Of a DNA stretch of 64,000 bases, positions 47,516 through 56,887 are shown one piece after another. The first letter of the stretch is position 1; every line of letters starts with the position of its first letter. Under the pieces are notes generated by a model that saw nothing but the letters and a program-made list of their open reading frames with translations, ran no database searches and had not been told where the DNA came from. The DNA is from Streptomyces venezuelae (GTDB taxonomy: Bacteria; Actinomycetota; Actinomycetes; Streptomycetales; Streptomycetaceae): the NCBI RefSeq assembly GCF_008642315.1, contig NZ_CP029192.1, forward strand, positions 4,278,001-4,342,000, given 5' to 3'. The position numbers and the translations under genes were made by a program.

Positions 47516-47560
47516 CGTGGCATGGTCGATGTGCCGTGTCCGGTCAGGGGGCCGCGCCCT

Positions 47561-47870
47561 CCGGCACCTACTTCTGAAAAGTTGCGAATGGAGTCGCCGC
47601 GCGCCCCCTCGGCAGACCAAACGCGCCCCTGCCGCCATGCCGGTTCGCTGTGTGGGAGGCGGGCTCCGGCACCTACTTCGGGAAAGTTGTGAATGCCGTA
47701 GTCGTGCGCCCCCCCTCGGCAGACCAAATGCGCCCCTGCCGCTATGCCGGTTCACTGTGTGGGGCGGGCCCGGGCACCTACTTCGGGAAAGTTGTGAATC
47801 GGTTAGCCGCGCACCCCCTCGGTGGCATGGATGCGCCCCCGCCATGCCAGTTCGCCGGGTCGGATGTGTG
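47561..47870 (+). repeat. Repeat units 1-3, direct orientation
   Basis: Three head-to-tail units beginning at 47561, 47666 and 47770, each about 105 bases. Each starts CCGGCACCTACTTC, then GGGAAAGTTG or GAAAAGTTG, and continues through a C/G block (GCGCCCCCTCGG) to ATGCCGGTT. They mirror units 5-7. Confidence 0.85.
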
Positions 47871-47992
47871 AGATGGGTGGGGGGTGGGGCGGTGCCCGGG
47901 GCCTGGGGTGAGGGGCGGCGAGGGTCGGCACGCCGTGGACCCGGGGGGATCATGCGGGACCGACCGTAGGACCGCCGCTTCCCCACCCCCCT

Positions 47993-48090
47993 CCGGCACC
48001 TACTTTCGGAAAGTTGTGAACCGACCCGGCGCGCGCCCCCTCCCGCACCCCGCGCGCCTCCTCGCCCCCCCACCTATCAAGCGCACCGGA
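47993..48090 (+). repeat. Repeat unit 4, at the centre
   Basis: A seventh unit, direct orientation, near the centre of symmetry. Its core ACTTTCGGAAAGT (48002-48014) is a perfect 13-base palindrome with a single central base. Confidence 0.8.
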
Positions 48091-48370
48091 CACAGCAAAC
48101 GGGCACACCAAGGGGCGCACTCGATCCTGCGAGGGGGCGCGCGGCGAAGGCATTCGCAACTTTCCCGAAGTAGGTGCCGGAGGGGGCGGCCCGGCTCGAC
48201 CGCCAGAGGGGCGCATTCGTCCTGCCGAGGGGGCGCGCGGCCAACCGATTCGCAACTTTCCGAAAGTAGGTGCCGGAAGGGGCGGCCCGACTCGCCCACC
48301 GGGGGCGCATTCGCTCCGCCGAGGGGGCGCGCGGTGAGTCGCTTCGCAACTTTCCGAAAGTAGGTGCCGG
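48081..48370 (-). repeat. Repeat units 5-7, inverted orientation
   Basis: Three inverted units ending at 48180, 48276 and 48370, each ending GTAGGTGCCGG. They pair with units 3, 2 and 1 about the centre at 47,965. Units 6 and 7 keep the palindromic core; unit 5 has the CCCGAAGT variant. Confidence 0.85.
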
Positions 48371-48419
48371 AGGGCAAAGCCCAGGCAGCCCACCGGCAGA
48401 TCCACCCTCACTCCCACCC

Positions 48420-48790
48420 ACGATGAGCCGGGCCGCACCCGGCAACGAAAGCGGCCGACCCGCCCCGAACCGTGAGGGCGACTCGCGTTGGGCCGGGCCG
48501 CACCCGGCAGCGCGAGCCGATGGCCCGAGCGGGGAGGCCGCCGCCGGACGGTGACGTCCGCTCACGTTGGGCCGGTCCGCACCCGGCAGCGAAAGGGAAT
48601 GACCCGAGCAACCGTCCCCGTCGGCCCCACCCCTGGCCGTCCGGGTCAAGTTCAAGTCGCGGTGGAGGGGCGGTAGTCAAGGGTGAAGCGCAGCGGAATC
48701 GGCGAAGCCGACGCGCAGCGCAGCGGAGCGCCCTTTACTGCCGGCCCGGAACCGCCACACTCCGCAAAAGTCCGGGCGGCCCCGGCAACC
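48420..48790 (-). repeat. Right arm of giant inverted repeat
   Basis: Reverse complement of the left arm with scattered differences, including the three GCCGGGTGCGG motif copies and the outer block carrying AGGGGCGGTAGTCAAGGGTG. The matched arms make a hairpin or cruciform theoretically possible. Boundaries are approximate. Confidence 0.85.
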
Positions 48791-48944
48791 ATCCGGCGCA
48801 GACCCACCGAAGTCCCCGCCGCCCACCCCTCCCACGGCACTGGACGTGATGGAAACGGGACCCTCCCGGGCTCCTCCCGCGAAGGGCACAGGAGCATCAT
48901 GGGCTGGTTGTTGTCGACTGTGGCGTTCGGGATGGGTGAGAGGC

Positions 48945-50339
48945 ATGCGGAGTGCCGGGGTGCGGGGCGCGAAACGGGGCATGCGACCCGGTCGGTCCGC
49001 CGGAGTGGCCGCCGTCGTGAGCTGCGCACTGCTCCTCGCAGGCTGCGGAGGCGGCGACGGCGACGGCGACGCGAAGCCCGGCGCCGACAAACACCGGCCC
49101 GTCAGCATGGCGGGCAAGAGCGCGGCGCAGCAGCCCATACCGCCCGGCAAGGGCAGCAAGGTCGACGACGACTTCAACGGCGACGGCGCCCGTGACCTCG
49201 TACTCGACGATCTCGTGCACCCCGACCACGGCGACGACGCGGGCATCGGGATCGTGTACGGCGGCACGCGGGGCAAGCGCGGACTCACCCCCGGCGCGCG
49301 GCAACTCGTGAGCGCGCACACCAACGGCGCCCGTACGAAGGGCCGGCTGCCCGCCGCCTTCGACGCCGAGGCCTCCTGCGACCTCGACGAGGACGGCTTC
49401 AGCGACCTCGTCGTGTCGACAGATCCGCCCTACGACGGGCAGGGGCAGCCCCCCGTACCGCTGCAGATCCTCTTCGGCTCGCCGAAGGGCCTCACCGGCA
49501 AGGCCGTGAAGCTCGACGTGCCCGCGCAGGCACGTTTCGGCAACGACTGGCCGGACCAGCCGGTCTGCGGCGACTTCGACGGGGACGGCGCCAACGACCT
49601 CGTACTGCACGCGAGCGGCGCCCGGCTCACGTACCTGCGCGGCCCGTTCAAGCGGAGCGGCGCCCCGCGCGCGGCGGGCAAGCCCGTCACCGCGCCCGGC
49701 AACAGCCTGGTGACCGGCGAGGCCACGGACGTCGACGGCGACGGTTACGACGACGTACTCGTCCGCAAGGCTGCCGACGCGAAGGGCGCAGCCAGGAGCG
49801 CCCTCGTCATGGGCGGCCCCCAGGGCCCCGACGAGACCGGCGTGCTCTTCCCCGCGGGCAAGGACATCACCTTCGGCCGCTTCGGCGAGGGGAAGGGCAC
49901 AGACGCGGCGATCGCGTCGCCCAAGGGCGTCGCCCTGCGCTACGACGTGCCAGGCACCCTGCGCGGCTCCATGGAGGCCAAGGACATGGCCGTCGACACG
50001 GGGGACCTCGACGGCGACGGCCTGAGCGAGCTCGTGCTGAGCGGCGCGGCGAGCGGGTCCGGAGGCGGCGCGTGGGACGTGCGGGTCTTCCGGGGCCGTA
50101 CGTCGGACCTGGCGCCCAACGCCACCGCGCTGATCGAGCCGCCGGGCAAGGGCACGACCGAAGTCCTTCAGGTCGCGGACTTCGACGGCGACAAGCGGGC
50201 CGACCTGGTCGTGCGTACGCACCGGGGGGACAGCCAGGACGTCGTGGACGTCTACCCGGGCCGCCCGGGAGACCTCGTGGCGCGCGAGCCGAGGATCACG
50301 TTCTCCACGGCGGACTTCCTCACCCTGAGCGGGGAGTGA
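48945..50339 (+). CDS. FG-GAP repeat lipoprotein, propeller 1
   Basis: A 464-residue lipoprotein. The N-terminal signal ends in the lipobox LLLAGC, then a linker, then six FG-GAP-type repeats, each around an Asp-rich Ca2+ loop (FNGDGARDL, LDEDGFSDL, FDGDGANDL, VDGDGYDDV, LDGDGLSEL, FDGDKRADL), predicting a beta propeller on the outside of the membrane. First of six tandem paralogues, and the only lipoprotein. GGGTGAGAGG precedes the ATG at 48945; a frame further upstream is not used. Confidence 0.85.
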   Translation: MRSAGVRGAKRGMRPGRSAGVAAVVSCALLLAGCGGGDGDGDAKPGADKHRPVSMAGKSAAQQPIPPGKGSKVDDDFNGDGARDLVLDDLVHPDHGDDAGIGIVYGGTRGKRGLTPGARQLVSAHTNGARTKGRLPAAFDAEASCDLDEDGFSDLVVSTDPPYDGQGQPPVPLQILFGSPKGLTGKAVKLDVPAQARFGNDWPDQPVCGDFDGDGANDLVLHASGARLTYLRGPFKRSGAPRAAGKPVTAPGNSLVTGEATDVDGDGYDDVLVRKAADAKGAARSALVMGGPQGPDETGVLFPAGKDITFGRFGEGKGTDAAIASPKGVALRYDVPGTLRGSMEAKDMAVDTGDLDGDGLSELVLSGAASGSGGGAWDVRVFRGRTSDLAPNATALIEPPGKGTTEVLQVADFDGDKRADLVVRTHRGDSQDVVDVYPGRPGDLVAREPRITFSTADFLTLSGE

Positions 50340-50480
50340 CCAACTGCCGTTCACCTCACGGCAACCGCACAACTCCCCCCACACAACCCTTCATACGCCT
50401 CACGTGTCACACCCCCTGGAAGCCATACCCAAAGGCTCGCCCCAAGGCCCATCCCAAGGCCCACCCCACGGGAGACCCAC

Positions 50481-51875
50481 GTGCGCGTAAGAAACCTGGC
50501 CGTCACCGCCACCGTCGCGGCCCTCGCCGCGGCAGGGCTGGCGCTGCCCATGGCCGGTACGGCGAGCGCCGCCTCCACCCTGAAGGACGACTTCAACGGT
50601 GACGGCTACCGCGACCTCGCCATCGGATCTCCCGACTCCAACTCCGTCACCGTGACGTTCGGTTCGGCCGCCGGAGTGTCCGAGCGCCGTTCCGTCACCG
50701 TCACCCAGAACACCGCGGGCGTGCCCGGAGTCACCGAGCCGGGCGACGAGTTCGGCGAGAACGTGACCAGCGGCGACGTGAACGGCGACGGCTTCGCGGA
50801 CCTGATCGTCGGCGCACCCGGCGAGCAGGTCGAGGGCAAGCCGTCCGGCTCCGTCTCCATCGTCTACGGCGGCGGGAACCCCTTCACCTCCGGCGGCCGC
50901 GCCCTGAACTCCCCCGCCGACACCTCGGGCCGCTTCGGCGAGGCCGCCGTCTGGACCGACCTGGACTACGACGGCTCGCCCCAGCTGGCCGTCATAAGCG
51001 GCGACAACTGGTACTTCTACTCCGGCGCGGGCGAGAACGGGCGCGTGCACGGCCTGGAGGTCGACTTCATACCCGAAGGCGTCCGCCTGGACGGCATGGT
51101 CGCCGGCACCTTCAAGTACAAGGAAGGTGTCGGCTTCGTCCTGTCCGGTGAACGCGCGGACGGCGGCGCCTGGACCGCGCACATGAACGGCGGCGTCGGC
51201 GACTACGGCTACCGCGCCGAGATCCTCGCCGAGGGCGGCGACCCGACGGCGACGCGCGACGCGGCCACCGCGGGTGACGTCGACGGCGATGGCTACGACG
51301 ACCTCATCACCGGCAACTCCCGCGACACGGCGGGCGGCAGGGGCGGTTCGGTCACCGTGCGCCGCGGCGGCGACGGCAAGTTCGGCGCCCCGGTGACGTA
51401 CAACCAGGACAGCGCGGGCGTGCCGGGCGCGGACGAGGCGGGAGACGGCTTCGGCGCCGCCGTCTCCGCGGGCGACGTCACCGGCGACGGCCTCGCGGAC
51501 CTCGCGGTGGGCGCCCCCGGCGAGACGGTCGACGGGGTGGCCGGAAGCGGCAGCGTCACCCTGCTCACGTCGGTGCGTGGCGCCTACTCCTCGGGTCGCG
51601 CCTGGCACCAGGAGACGGCGGGCGTGCCCGGCGTCGCCGAGGAGGGCGACCGCTTCGGTACGTCCGTACGCCTCAAGGACATCAACAAGAACGGCAGGGC
51701 CGACCTGGCCACCGGCGCGCTCGGCGAGGACATCGGCACGACGCGGGACGTCGGCGCCGTATGGGTCCTGCGCGGCACGTCGACGGGCCTGACCACGTCC
51801 TCCGCGGCCTCGTTCAACGGCACGGACTTCGGGGCCGACGGCCCGGGGGCGGGGTTCGGGCGCGCACTGCGCTGA
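50481..51875 (+). CDS. Secreted FG-GAP repeat protein, propeller 2
   Basis: A 464-residue secreted protein with a signal peptide ending near TASAAS. Six repeats: FNGDGYRDLAIGSP, VNGDGFADLIVGAPGE, LDYDGSPQLAVI (the weakest), VDGDGYDDLITGN, VTGDGLADLAVGAPGE and INKNGRADLATGALGE. The loops are the calcium-binding sites typical of integrin alpha-like propellers. GTG start with GGGAG upstream. It lies 141 bases after propeller 1. Confidence 0.85.
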   Translation: MRVRNLAVTATVAALAAAGLALPMAGTASAASTLKDDFNGDGYRDLAIGSPDSNSVTVTFGSAAGVSERRSVTVTQNTAGVPGVTEPGDEFGENVTSGDVNGDGFADLIVGAPGEQVEGKPSGSVSIVYGGGNPFTSGGRALNSPADTSGRFGEAAVWTDLDYDGSPQLAVISGDNWYFYSGAGENGRVHGLEVDFIPEGVRLDGMVAGTFKYKEGVGFVLSGERADGGAWTAHMNGGVGDYGYRAEILAEGGDPTATRDAATAGDVDGDGYDDLITGNSRDTAGGRGGSVTVRRGGDGKFGAPVTYNQDSAGVPGADEAGDGFGAAVSAGDVTGDGLADLAVGAPGETVDGVAGSGSVTLLTSVRGAYSSGRAWHQETAGVPGVAEEGDRFGTSVRLKDINKNGRADLATGALGEDIGTTRDVGAVWVLRGTSTGLTTSSAASFNGTDFGADGPGAGFGRALR

Positions 51876-51949
51876 ACTGCGCTGAACTGCACCTTCGAGC
51901 ACCACTACAGCAACTTGCTCATCTCAGAACCACGTTGGGGGACCCCATC

Positions 51950-53434
51950 ATGCCTACGCACGCCCGTAACCACCTCCTCGGCGCGGCCGCGCTCTGCGCC
52001 GCCACCGCCCTCGCCGTCACCGGCCTGACCGCGGGCAACGCCGCCGCGGCCGGCCCCGCCGACGCCTCCGCCGATGCCCGCGTCGACGCCCCCTCGAAGA
52101 TCCGCGGCGACTACAACGGCGACGGCTACGTGGACCTCGCCGTCGGCGTGCCCAGTGCCACCGTGGACGGCAAGGCCAAGGCCGGATACGTCAACGTCGT
52201 CTGGGGCGGCGCGTCCGGCCTCGGCAAGCACGGGTCGACGACCGTCAGCCAGGCCACGGCCGGCGTGCCCGGCACCGCGGAGGCGGGCGACGCGTTCGGG
52301 TTCGCCGTCGCGTCGGACGACATGAACGGCGACGGCTACAGCGACCTGATCGTCGGCGCGCCCGACGAGGACACCACGGTGGGCATGAGCGTCGGTACCG
52401 TCGCCGTCGTCTGGGGCGGTGCGAACGGCTTCAAGGGCGGCTTCACCGCGGCCAACGGGAACTTCGACAGTTCGCAGTACGGGGCGCAGCTCGCCACCGG
52501 CGACTTCGACAAGGACGGCGACAAGGACATCGCCTTCAACGCCCACTTCGACGAGTCCAGTTCCGTGCGGGTGCGGCCGGGACCGTTCACCACCGGCTCG
52601 CCCGCCACGCTCGAACGGGTCATCGGCTGGCACTTCGCGGGCTCCACCGCCCTCGCGAGCGGTGACTTCGACGGCGACGGCGGCGACGACCTGGCCGTCT
52701 CGTACAACGGCATGGAGATCAGCGGTACGACGGTCATGAACCGCGCGTCGGGCGAGTGGAAGGAGACGTGGCACACGTCCGACCGCACGAACACGTCGCT
52801 CGCGGCCGGCGACTTCGACGGGGACGGCACGACCGACCTCGCCGTCGGCAACGTACAGCCCAACCCCGAGACCGAGCAGACCACCTGCGCGGACCGGCTC
52901 GGCGGCGCGGTCCTCAGCGTCTACGGCAAGAAGGACGGCGCCCTCGGCGACGGCGGCACCGCGTGCACGACCCAGGCCTCGCCCGAGGTCGGCGGCACGG
53001 CGGAGGCCGACGACAACTTCGGCGCGCACCTCGCCGTCGGCGACCTCGACCGGAAGGGCGGCGACGAGCTGATCGTCGGCGCCGACGCGGAGGCCGTCGG
53101 AACGGTCAAGAACGCCGGTACGTACTGGACCCTCGCCTCGTCCGGCGCGGGCAAGCCCTTCACGGGCCCCGCCTTCAGCCAGAACACGGCGGGCGTCGCG
53201 GGCACGGCGGAGGCGGACGACCACTTCGGCGAGTCCGTCGCGACCGGCGACTACAACGGCGACTCCCTCCCCGACGTCACGGTGGGCGCGCCCGGCGAGG
53301 ACGGCCTGAAGGGCGGCGTCTGGTACGCCCCGAGCCCGAAGGACGGCGGCCCGCGCCCGGCGGTCACGTCCGTGACGCCGGGCAAGCTGGGGCTCGCGGG
53401 GGCACGGGAGTACGGGATGGTTCTCGGGCGGTAG
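51950..53434 (+). CDS. Secreted FG-GAP repeat protein, propeller 3
   Basis: A 494-residue secreted protein with signal peptide (LLGAAALCAATALAVTGLTAG) ending in an Ala-rich cleavage region. Seven repeats are present, including YNGDGYVDLAVGVP, MNGDGYSDLIVGAPDE, FDKDGDKDIAFNA, FDGDGGDDLAVSY, FDGDGTTDLAVGN and YNGDSLPDVTVGAPGE; that is enough for a full seven-bladed propeller. The start is the ATG at 51950 with CGTTGGGGGAC upstream. It follows propeller 2 by 74 bases. Confidence 0.85.
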   Translation: MPTHARNHLLGAAALCAATALAVTGLTAGNAAAAGPADASADARVDAPSKIRGDYNGDGYVDLAVGVPSATVDGKAKAGYVNVVWGGASGLGKHGSTTVSQATAGVPGTAEAGDAFGFAVASDDMNGDGYSDLIVGAPDEDTTVGMSVGTVAVVWGGANGFKGGFTAANGNFDSSQYGAQLATGDFDKDGDKDIAFNAHFDESSSVRVRPGPFTTGSPATLERVIGWHFAGSTALASGDFDGDGGDDLAVSYNGMEISGTTVMNRASGEWKETWHTSDRTNTSLAAGDFDGDGTTDLAVGNVQPNPETEQTTCADRLGGAVLSVYGKKDGALGDGGTACTTQASPEVGGTAEADDNFGAHLAVGDLDRKGGDELIVGADAEAVGTVKNAGTYWTLASSGAGKPFTGPAFSQNTAGVAGTAEADDHFGESVATGDYNGDSLPDVTVGAPGEDGLKGGVWYAPSPKDGGPRPAVTSVTPGKLGLAGAREYGMVLGR

Positions 53435-53494
53435 GCAGCGGTAGGCGGGCGCCGTCGGCCACCCGCCGCAGTCAGACTCCACACCGTCGAATCA

Positions 53495-53559
53495 CCGGCT
53501 TCGCCGGGTTCGTCCTCAAACGCCGGACGGGCTGGAATCTCCGCCCCGCCCGTCCGGCG
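53495..53559. terminator. Double hairpin after propeller 3
   Basis: CCGGC-TTC-GCCGG is followed by a 12-base-pair stem (CGCCGGACGGGC and complement) around a 15-base loop. It lies in the 307-base gap before propeller 4, which otherwise holds only that gene's leader, so propeller 4 is probably separately transcribed. Confidence 0.7.
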
Positions 53560-53741
53560 ACCGAGGAGTGAGACAACTCGGCGCCCCCGTACAACCCTTG
53601 CCCCCCACCATCGGTCTCTCCTTCGCCGACCGCGGCATGACGCCCGGGCCAACGCCCGGCAAACACGTCACGCCCGACGCACCCCATGGACATCGACTGC
53701 GGATGCCCGCCAGGCATCCCCGCACGCTGCAGGAGAACCGC

Positions 53742-55229
53742 ATGGCCAAGCACAAGCGCACCTCCACCACCGGCCGCTCCAGACGTACGCGGCTCGCCGC
53801 CGCGACGGCCGCCACGGCCGCGCTGACCGGTGGACTGCTCGCCGCCACGGGAGCCACCGCCTCCGCCGCCCCGGCCGAGCCGCTGCCCTCGCACGAGGCC
53901 GACTTCAACGGCGACGGCGTCGCCGACCTCGCCACCTCCGCGCCCGACGCCCACGTCTCGGGCAAGGAGTCCGCGGGTCAGGTCACCGTCACGTACGGCG
54001 GCTCGACGCTGCGCCACAAGACCTTCAGCCAGAACAGCGCGGGCGTCCCCGGCTCCGCCGAGACCGGCGACCTCTTCGGCTACGACACCGCGTACGGCGA
54101 CTTCGACCGCGACGGCTACGACGACCTCGCGATCGGCGCGCCCGGCGAGGACGTCGGCAGCGACACGGACGGCGGCACCGCCCAGATCCTGTGGGGCTCC
54201 GCGAACGGCCTGTCCGGCGGCACCACGCTCAAGGACCCCCGCCCCGGCGGCCACGACTTCTTCGCCGCGCCCATCGAGGCCGGCGACTTCGACGGCGACG
54301 GCGGCACCGACCTCGCCATCGGCGCCCGGTCCGGCGCGGCCACCATCGACGTCGTGAACGGCAAGATCTCCCGCTCCACGGGCACCGGCAGCCGCCACTA
54401 CACGATCAAGCCCGCCATCCAGAGCGGCGAGGGCGCGGGCCCCTTCAACCTGCACTCCGGCGACGTGAACGGCGACAAGAGGGAAGACCTCATCGTCGAC
54501 GGCTACTCCACCGGCGACAGCTACAACGCCAACCTGTGGGTCCCCGGCACCCCCGACGGACTCAAGACCACCAACCAGCAGCGGCTGCCCGGCGGCATCA
54601 TCACCGACGTCGGCGACACGGACAACGACGGCTACGGCGACATCGTCATCGGTCTCGAGTGGGACGACGGCATCGACGGCGCGAACAAGGGCGGCACGGT
54701 GTACGTCGCCCACGGCGCGGCGAACGGCCCGTACGGCGAGACGCAGGTCTTCACCCAGGACACGGCGGGCGTCCCGGGCGCGGGCGAGAAGGGGGACTCG
54801 TTCGGCAACGAGCTCGACCTCGGCGACATCAACGGCGACGGCCACCTCGATCTGGTCGTGGGTGCGGCGGGCGAGGACCTCGACGGCGTCAAGGACGCGG
54901 GCGCGGTCACCGTCATCTACGGCAAGGCGGACGGCTCGGGCCTCTCCACGGACGGCGCGGTCTTCCTCGACCAGAACACGCCGGGCGTCCCCAACTCCAA
55001 CGAGACGCACGACTTCTTCGGCTCGGACGTCCACGTCGACGACCTGAACGGCGACGGCCGGGGCGACGTCACGGTCGGCTCGTACGGGGAGAACGGCACG
55101 AACGGCGCGTTCTACCCCCTGATCAGCAAGCAGGACGGCACCCTCGCCGGTTCGTCGGGCGTCTACACGTCGACGGTGGGGATCTCGGCGACGGGTACGC
55201 CGCGCCTCGGCATGAACTTCGCCGACTGA
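53742..55229 (+). CDS. Secreted FG-GAP repeat protein, propeller 4
   Basis: A 495-residue secreted protein. A twin-Arg-like basic start (KHKRTSTTGRSRRTRL) precedes the hydrophobic signal segment (AAATAATAALTGGLLAATG) and AXA-type site (TASAAPA). Seven repeats: FNGDGVADLATSAPD, FDRDGYDDLAIGAPGE, FDGDGGTDLAIGA, VNGDKREDLIVDG, TDNDGYGDIVIGLE, INGDGHLDLVVGAAGE and LNGDGRGDVTVGSYGE. AGGAGAACCGC precedes the ATG at 53742. Highest repeat count alongside propeller 3. Confidence 0.85.
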   Translation: MAKHKRTSTTGRSRRTRLAAATAATAALTGGLLAATGATASAAPAEPLPSHEADFNGDGVADLATSAPDAHVSGKESAGQVTVTYGGSTLRHKTFSQNSAGVPGSAETGDLFGYDTAYGDFDRDGYDDLAIGAPGEDVGSDTDGGTAQILWGSANGLSGGTTLKDPRPGGHDFFAAPIEAGDFDGDGGTDLAIGARSGAATIDVVNGKISRSTGTGSRHYTIKPAIQSGEGAGPFNLHSGDVNGDKREDLIVDGYSTGDSYNANLWVPGTPDGLKTTNQQRLPGGIITDVGDTDNDGYGDIVIGLEWDDGIDGANKGGTVYVAHGAANGPYGETQVFTQDTAGVPGAGEKGDSFGNELDLGDINGDGHLDLVVGAAGEDLDGVKDAGAVTVIYGKADGSGLSTDGAVFLDQNTPGVPNSNETHDFFGSDVHVDDLNGDGRGDVTVGSYGENGTNGAFYPLISKQDGTLAGSSGVYTSTVGISATGTPRLGMNFAD

Positions 55230-55258
55230 CCCCTACAGGTCACCCCTACCGCTGATCA

Positions 55259-55287
55259 CCGGGCCCGCACCGCCGGTGCGGGCCCGG
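55259..55287. terminator. Terminator between propellers 4 and 5
   Basis: A 13-base-pair stem, CCGGGCCCGCACC and its complement, with a three-base loop, 30 bases after propeller 4. It separates the genes on either side. Confidence 0.75.
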
Positions 55288-55322
55288 CCGCCCCTACCCC
55301 TCCCTTTCCTCCCGGAGCCCCC

Positions 55323-56771
55323 GTGCGCACCCGCGTCCTCCTCCTCGCCGCGTCCCTGACGGCGACCGGCCTGCTCGCCCTCCCCACCACGACCGCGGCC
55401 GCCGCGCCCTCCCGCCTCGCGGGCGACTTCAACGGCGACGGGTACCGCGACGTCGTCGTGGCGGCGCCCGACGCCAAGATCTCCGGCAAGGCCGAGGCGG
55501 GCGCCGTCGTCGTCCTGTACGGCTCGGCGTCGGGCCCGCGCGCCGCGAAGAAGCAGCTGATCTCGCAGGCCTCCTCGGGGGTGACGGGGGCCGCGGAGTC
55601 GTACGACCGGTTCGGCCAGACCGTGGCCGTCGCGGACCTCGACGCGGACGGGTACGCCGATCTGCTGGTCGGAACTCCCTACGAGGACGTCGGCGACGCG
55701 AGGGACCGCGGCAGCGTCACCGTGCTGTGGGGCGGCGCCCAGGGCCTCAAGTCCGGTGCGCTGCTGCCCACTCCCGGGGGCAGGTACGGCGACGCGGGCT
55801 GCATCTACGGCGTGGGGCTCGCGGCCGTGCAGGCGTCCGGACGCGCCCGGAGCGCGGTATCCGTCGCCGGATGGTGCGCGACCCGCAGTCTGACCGGCCC
55901 CTTCACCAGGGCGGGCAAGCCCGCCTCCGCCTCCACGAGCGCGATGGGCACCGGCTCCGTGGACGACACGGTCCTCGGCGACCTCGACGGCAACGGCTAC
56001 GCCGACACGGTGGCCATCACCGTGGGGATGTCCGACCTCCCCGAGGGCGCCGTGTACGTGAACCCGGCCGCGAGCGGCAACCGCCCGCTGCCCACCGACG
56101 GCGACAACGCCACCGTCGGTGACGTCAACGGCGACGGCTTCGGCGACCTCGTCATCGGCGACCCGGGCGACATGGAGGTCGACGGCACCCCGCAGCCCGG
56201 CACCGGCCACAAGGGCGGGCAGATCGCGATCTGGCCGGGCAGCGCGCGGGGCATCGACCCCGCGGCCCGGCCCATCCTGATCAACCAGTCCACGCCCGGG
56301 GTCCCCGGCGCCGCCGAGTCCGGCGACTCCTTCGGCACCGACGTCGCGGTGGCCGACATCGACCACGACGGATACGGCGACATCGCCGTCGGCACGCCCG
56401 GCGAGAACCTCGGTTCGGCGGGGGACGCGGGCACGGTCGTCGTCGTCCCCGGCGGCCCCCAAGGCCCCACCGGCGCACGCTCGTTCTCCCTCTCCCAGAG
56501 CTCGGCGGGCGTCCCCGGCACCGCCGAGAAGGCCGACCGCTTCGGCACGACGGTCCACTTCGCCGACCTCAGCAAGGACGGCCGCCCCGAACTCGTCGTC
56601 GGCACACCGGGCGAGGCGCCCGCCGGCGCCAACCGTGACACGGGCGGCATCTGGGTGTTCCGGGGCACGGCGACGGGCCTGAGCCTCGGCACGTCGTACG
56701 ACGTGATGGCGGGCGAGGTCGGTCTGCCCACGATGTCGGACACGAACTGGGCGTCGGTGCAGGCGCCGTGA
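55323..56771 (+). CDS. Secreted FG-GAP repeat protein, propeller 5
   Basis: A 482-residue secreted protein with signal peptide MRTRVLLLAASLTATGLLAL and Ala-rich cleavage region. Repeats include FNGDGYRDVVVAAPD, LDADGYADLLVGTPYE, LDGNGYADTVAIT, VNGDGFGDLVIGDPGD, IDHDGYGDIAVGTPGE and LSKDGRPELVVGTPGE; the third blade (around residue 160-190) is degenerate and contains a CIYGV/GWCAT cysteine pair. GTG start with GGAG. Its stop overlaps a GTG that could begin a longer form of propeller 6. Confidence 0.85.
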   Translation: MRTRVLLLAASLTATGLLALPTTTAAAAPSRLAGDFNGDGYRDVVVAAPDAKISGKAEAGAVVVLYGSASGPRAAKKQLISQASSGVTGAAESYDRFGQTVAVADLDADGYADLLVGTPYEDVGDARDRGSVTVLWGGAQGLKSGALLPTPGGRYGDAGCIYGVGLAAVQASGRARSAVSVAGWCATRSLTGPFTRAGKPASASTSAMGTGSVDDTVLGDLDGNGYADTVAITVGMSDLPEGAVYVNPAASGNRPLPTDGDNATVGDVNGDGFGDLVIGDPGDMEVDGTPQPGTGHKGGQIAIWPGSARGIDPAARPILINQSTPGVPGAAESGDSFGTDVAVADIDHDGYGDIAVGTPGENLGSAGDAGTVVVVPGGPQGPTGARSFSLSQSSAGVPGTAEKADRFGTTVHFADLSKDGRPELVVGTPGEAPAGANRDTGGIWVFRGTATGLSLGTSYDVMAGEVGLPTMSDTNWASVQAP

Positions 56772-56785
56772 CGCACACGACCCCT

Positions 56786-56857
56786 GCGACCCCTGTGTCC
56801 CCGGCGACCCCAGCGACCCCTGTGTCCCCGGCGACCCCAGCGACCCCAGCGACCCCC
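56786..56857 (+). repeat. 27-base tandem repeat before propeller 6
   Basis: Two identical 27-base units (GCGACCCCTGTGTCCCCG then GCGACCCCA) followed by two nine-base sub-units, GCGACCCCA and GCGACCCCC. If the frame is read from the GTG at 56768 it encodes Ala/Thr/Pro repeats before the signal peptide. Prone to copy-number variation. Confidence 0.85.
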
Positions 56858-56887
56858 TTGACCGCTACCCGCAGAGTTGGAGCCCTC

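Larger units (their letters stand above)
47106..48944. other. 1.8-kb gene-free region
   Basis: No credible gene is present. The region is dominated by a near-symmetric inverted structure centred at about 47,965: outer arms at 47143-47515 and 48420-48790, and seven shorter units of about 100 bases between them. Open frames here are artefacts of Cys/Arg/Pro-rich translation of the repeats. The rest (48791-48944) holds the start region of the first FG-GAP gene. Confidence 0.85.

Noticed and set aside
47561-48370. Possible CRISPR array
   Set aside because: The repeats are about 100 bases, contiguous, imperfect and in both orientations; there are no unique spacers of uniform length and no cas genes.
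47298-48655. Several frames with Cys/Arg/Pro-rich translations inside the palindrome
   Set aside because: They are translations of the repeat units in various frames, with the same short word recurring, and have no ribosome site or family match.
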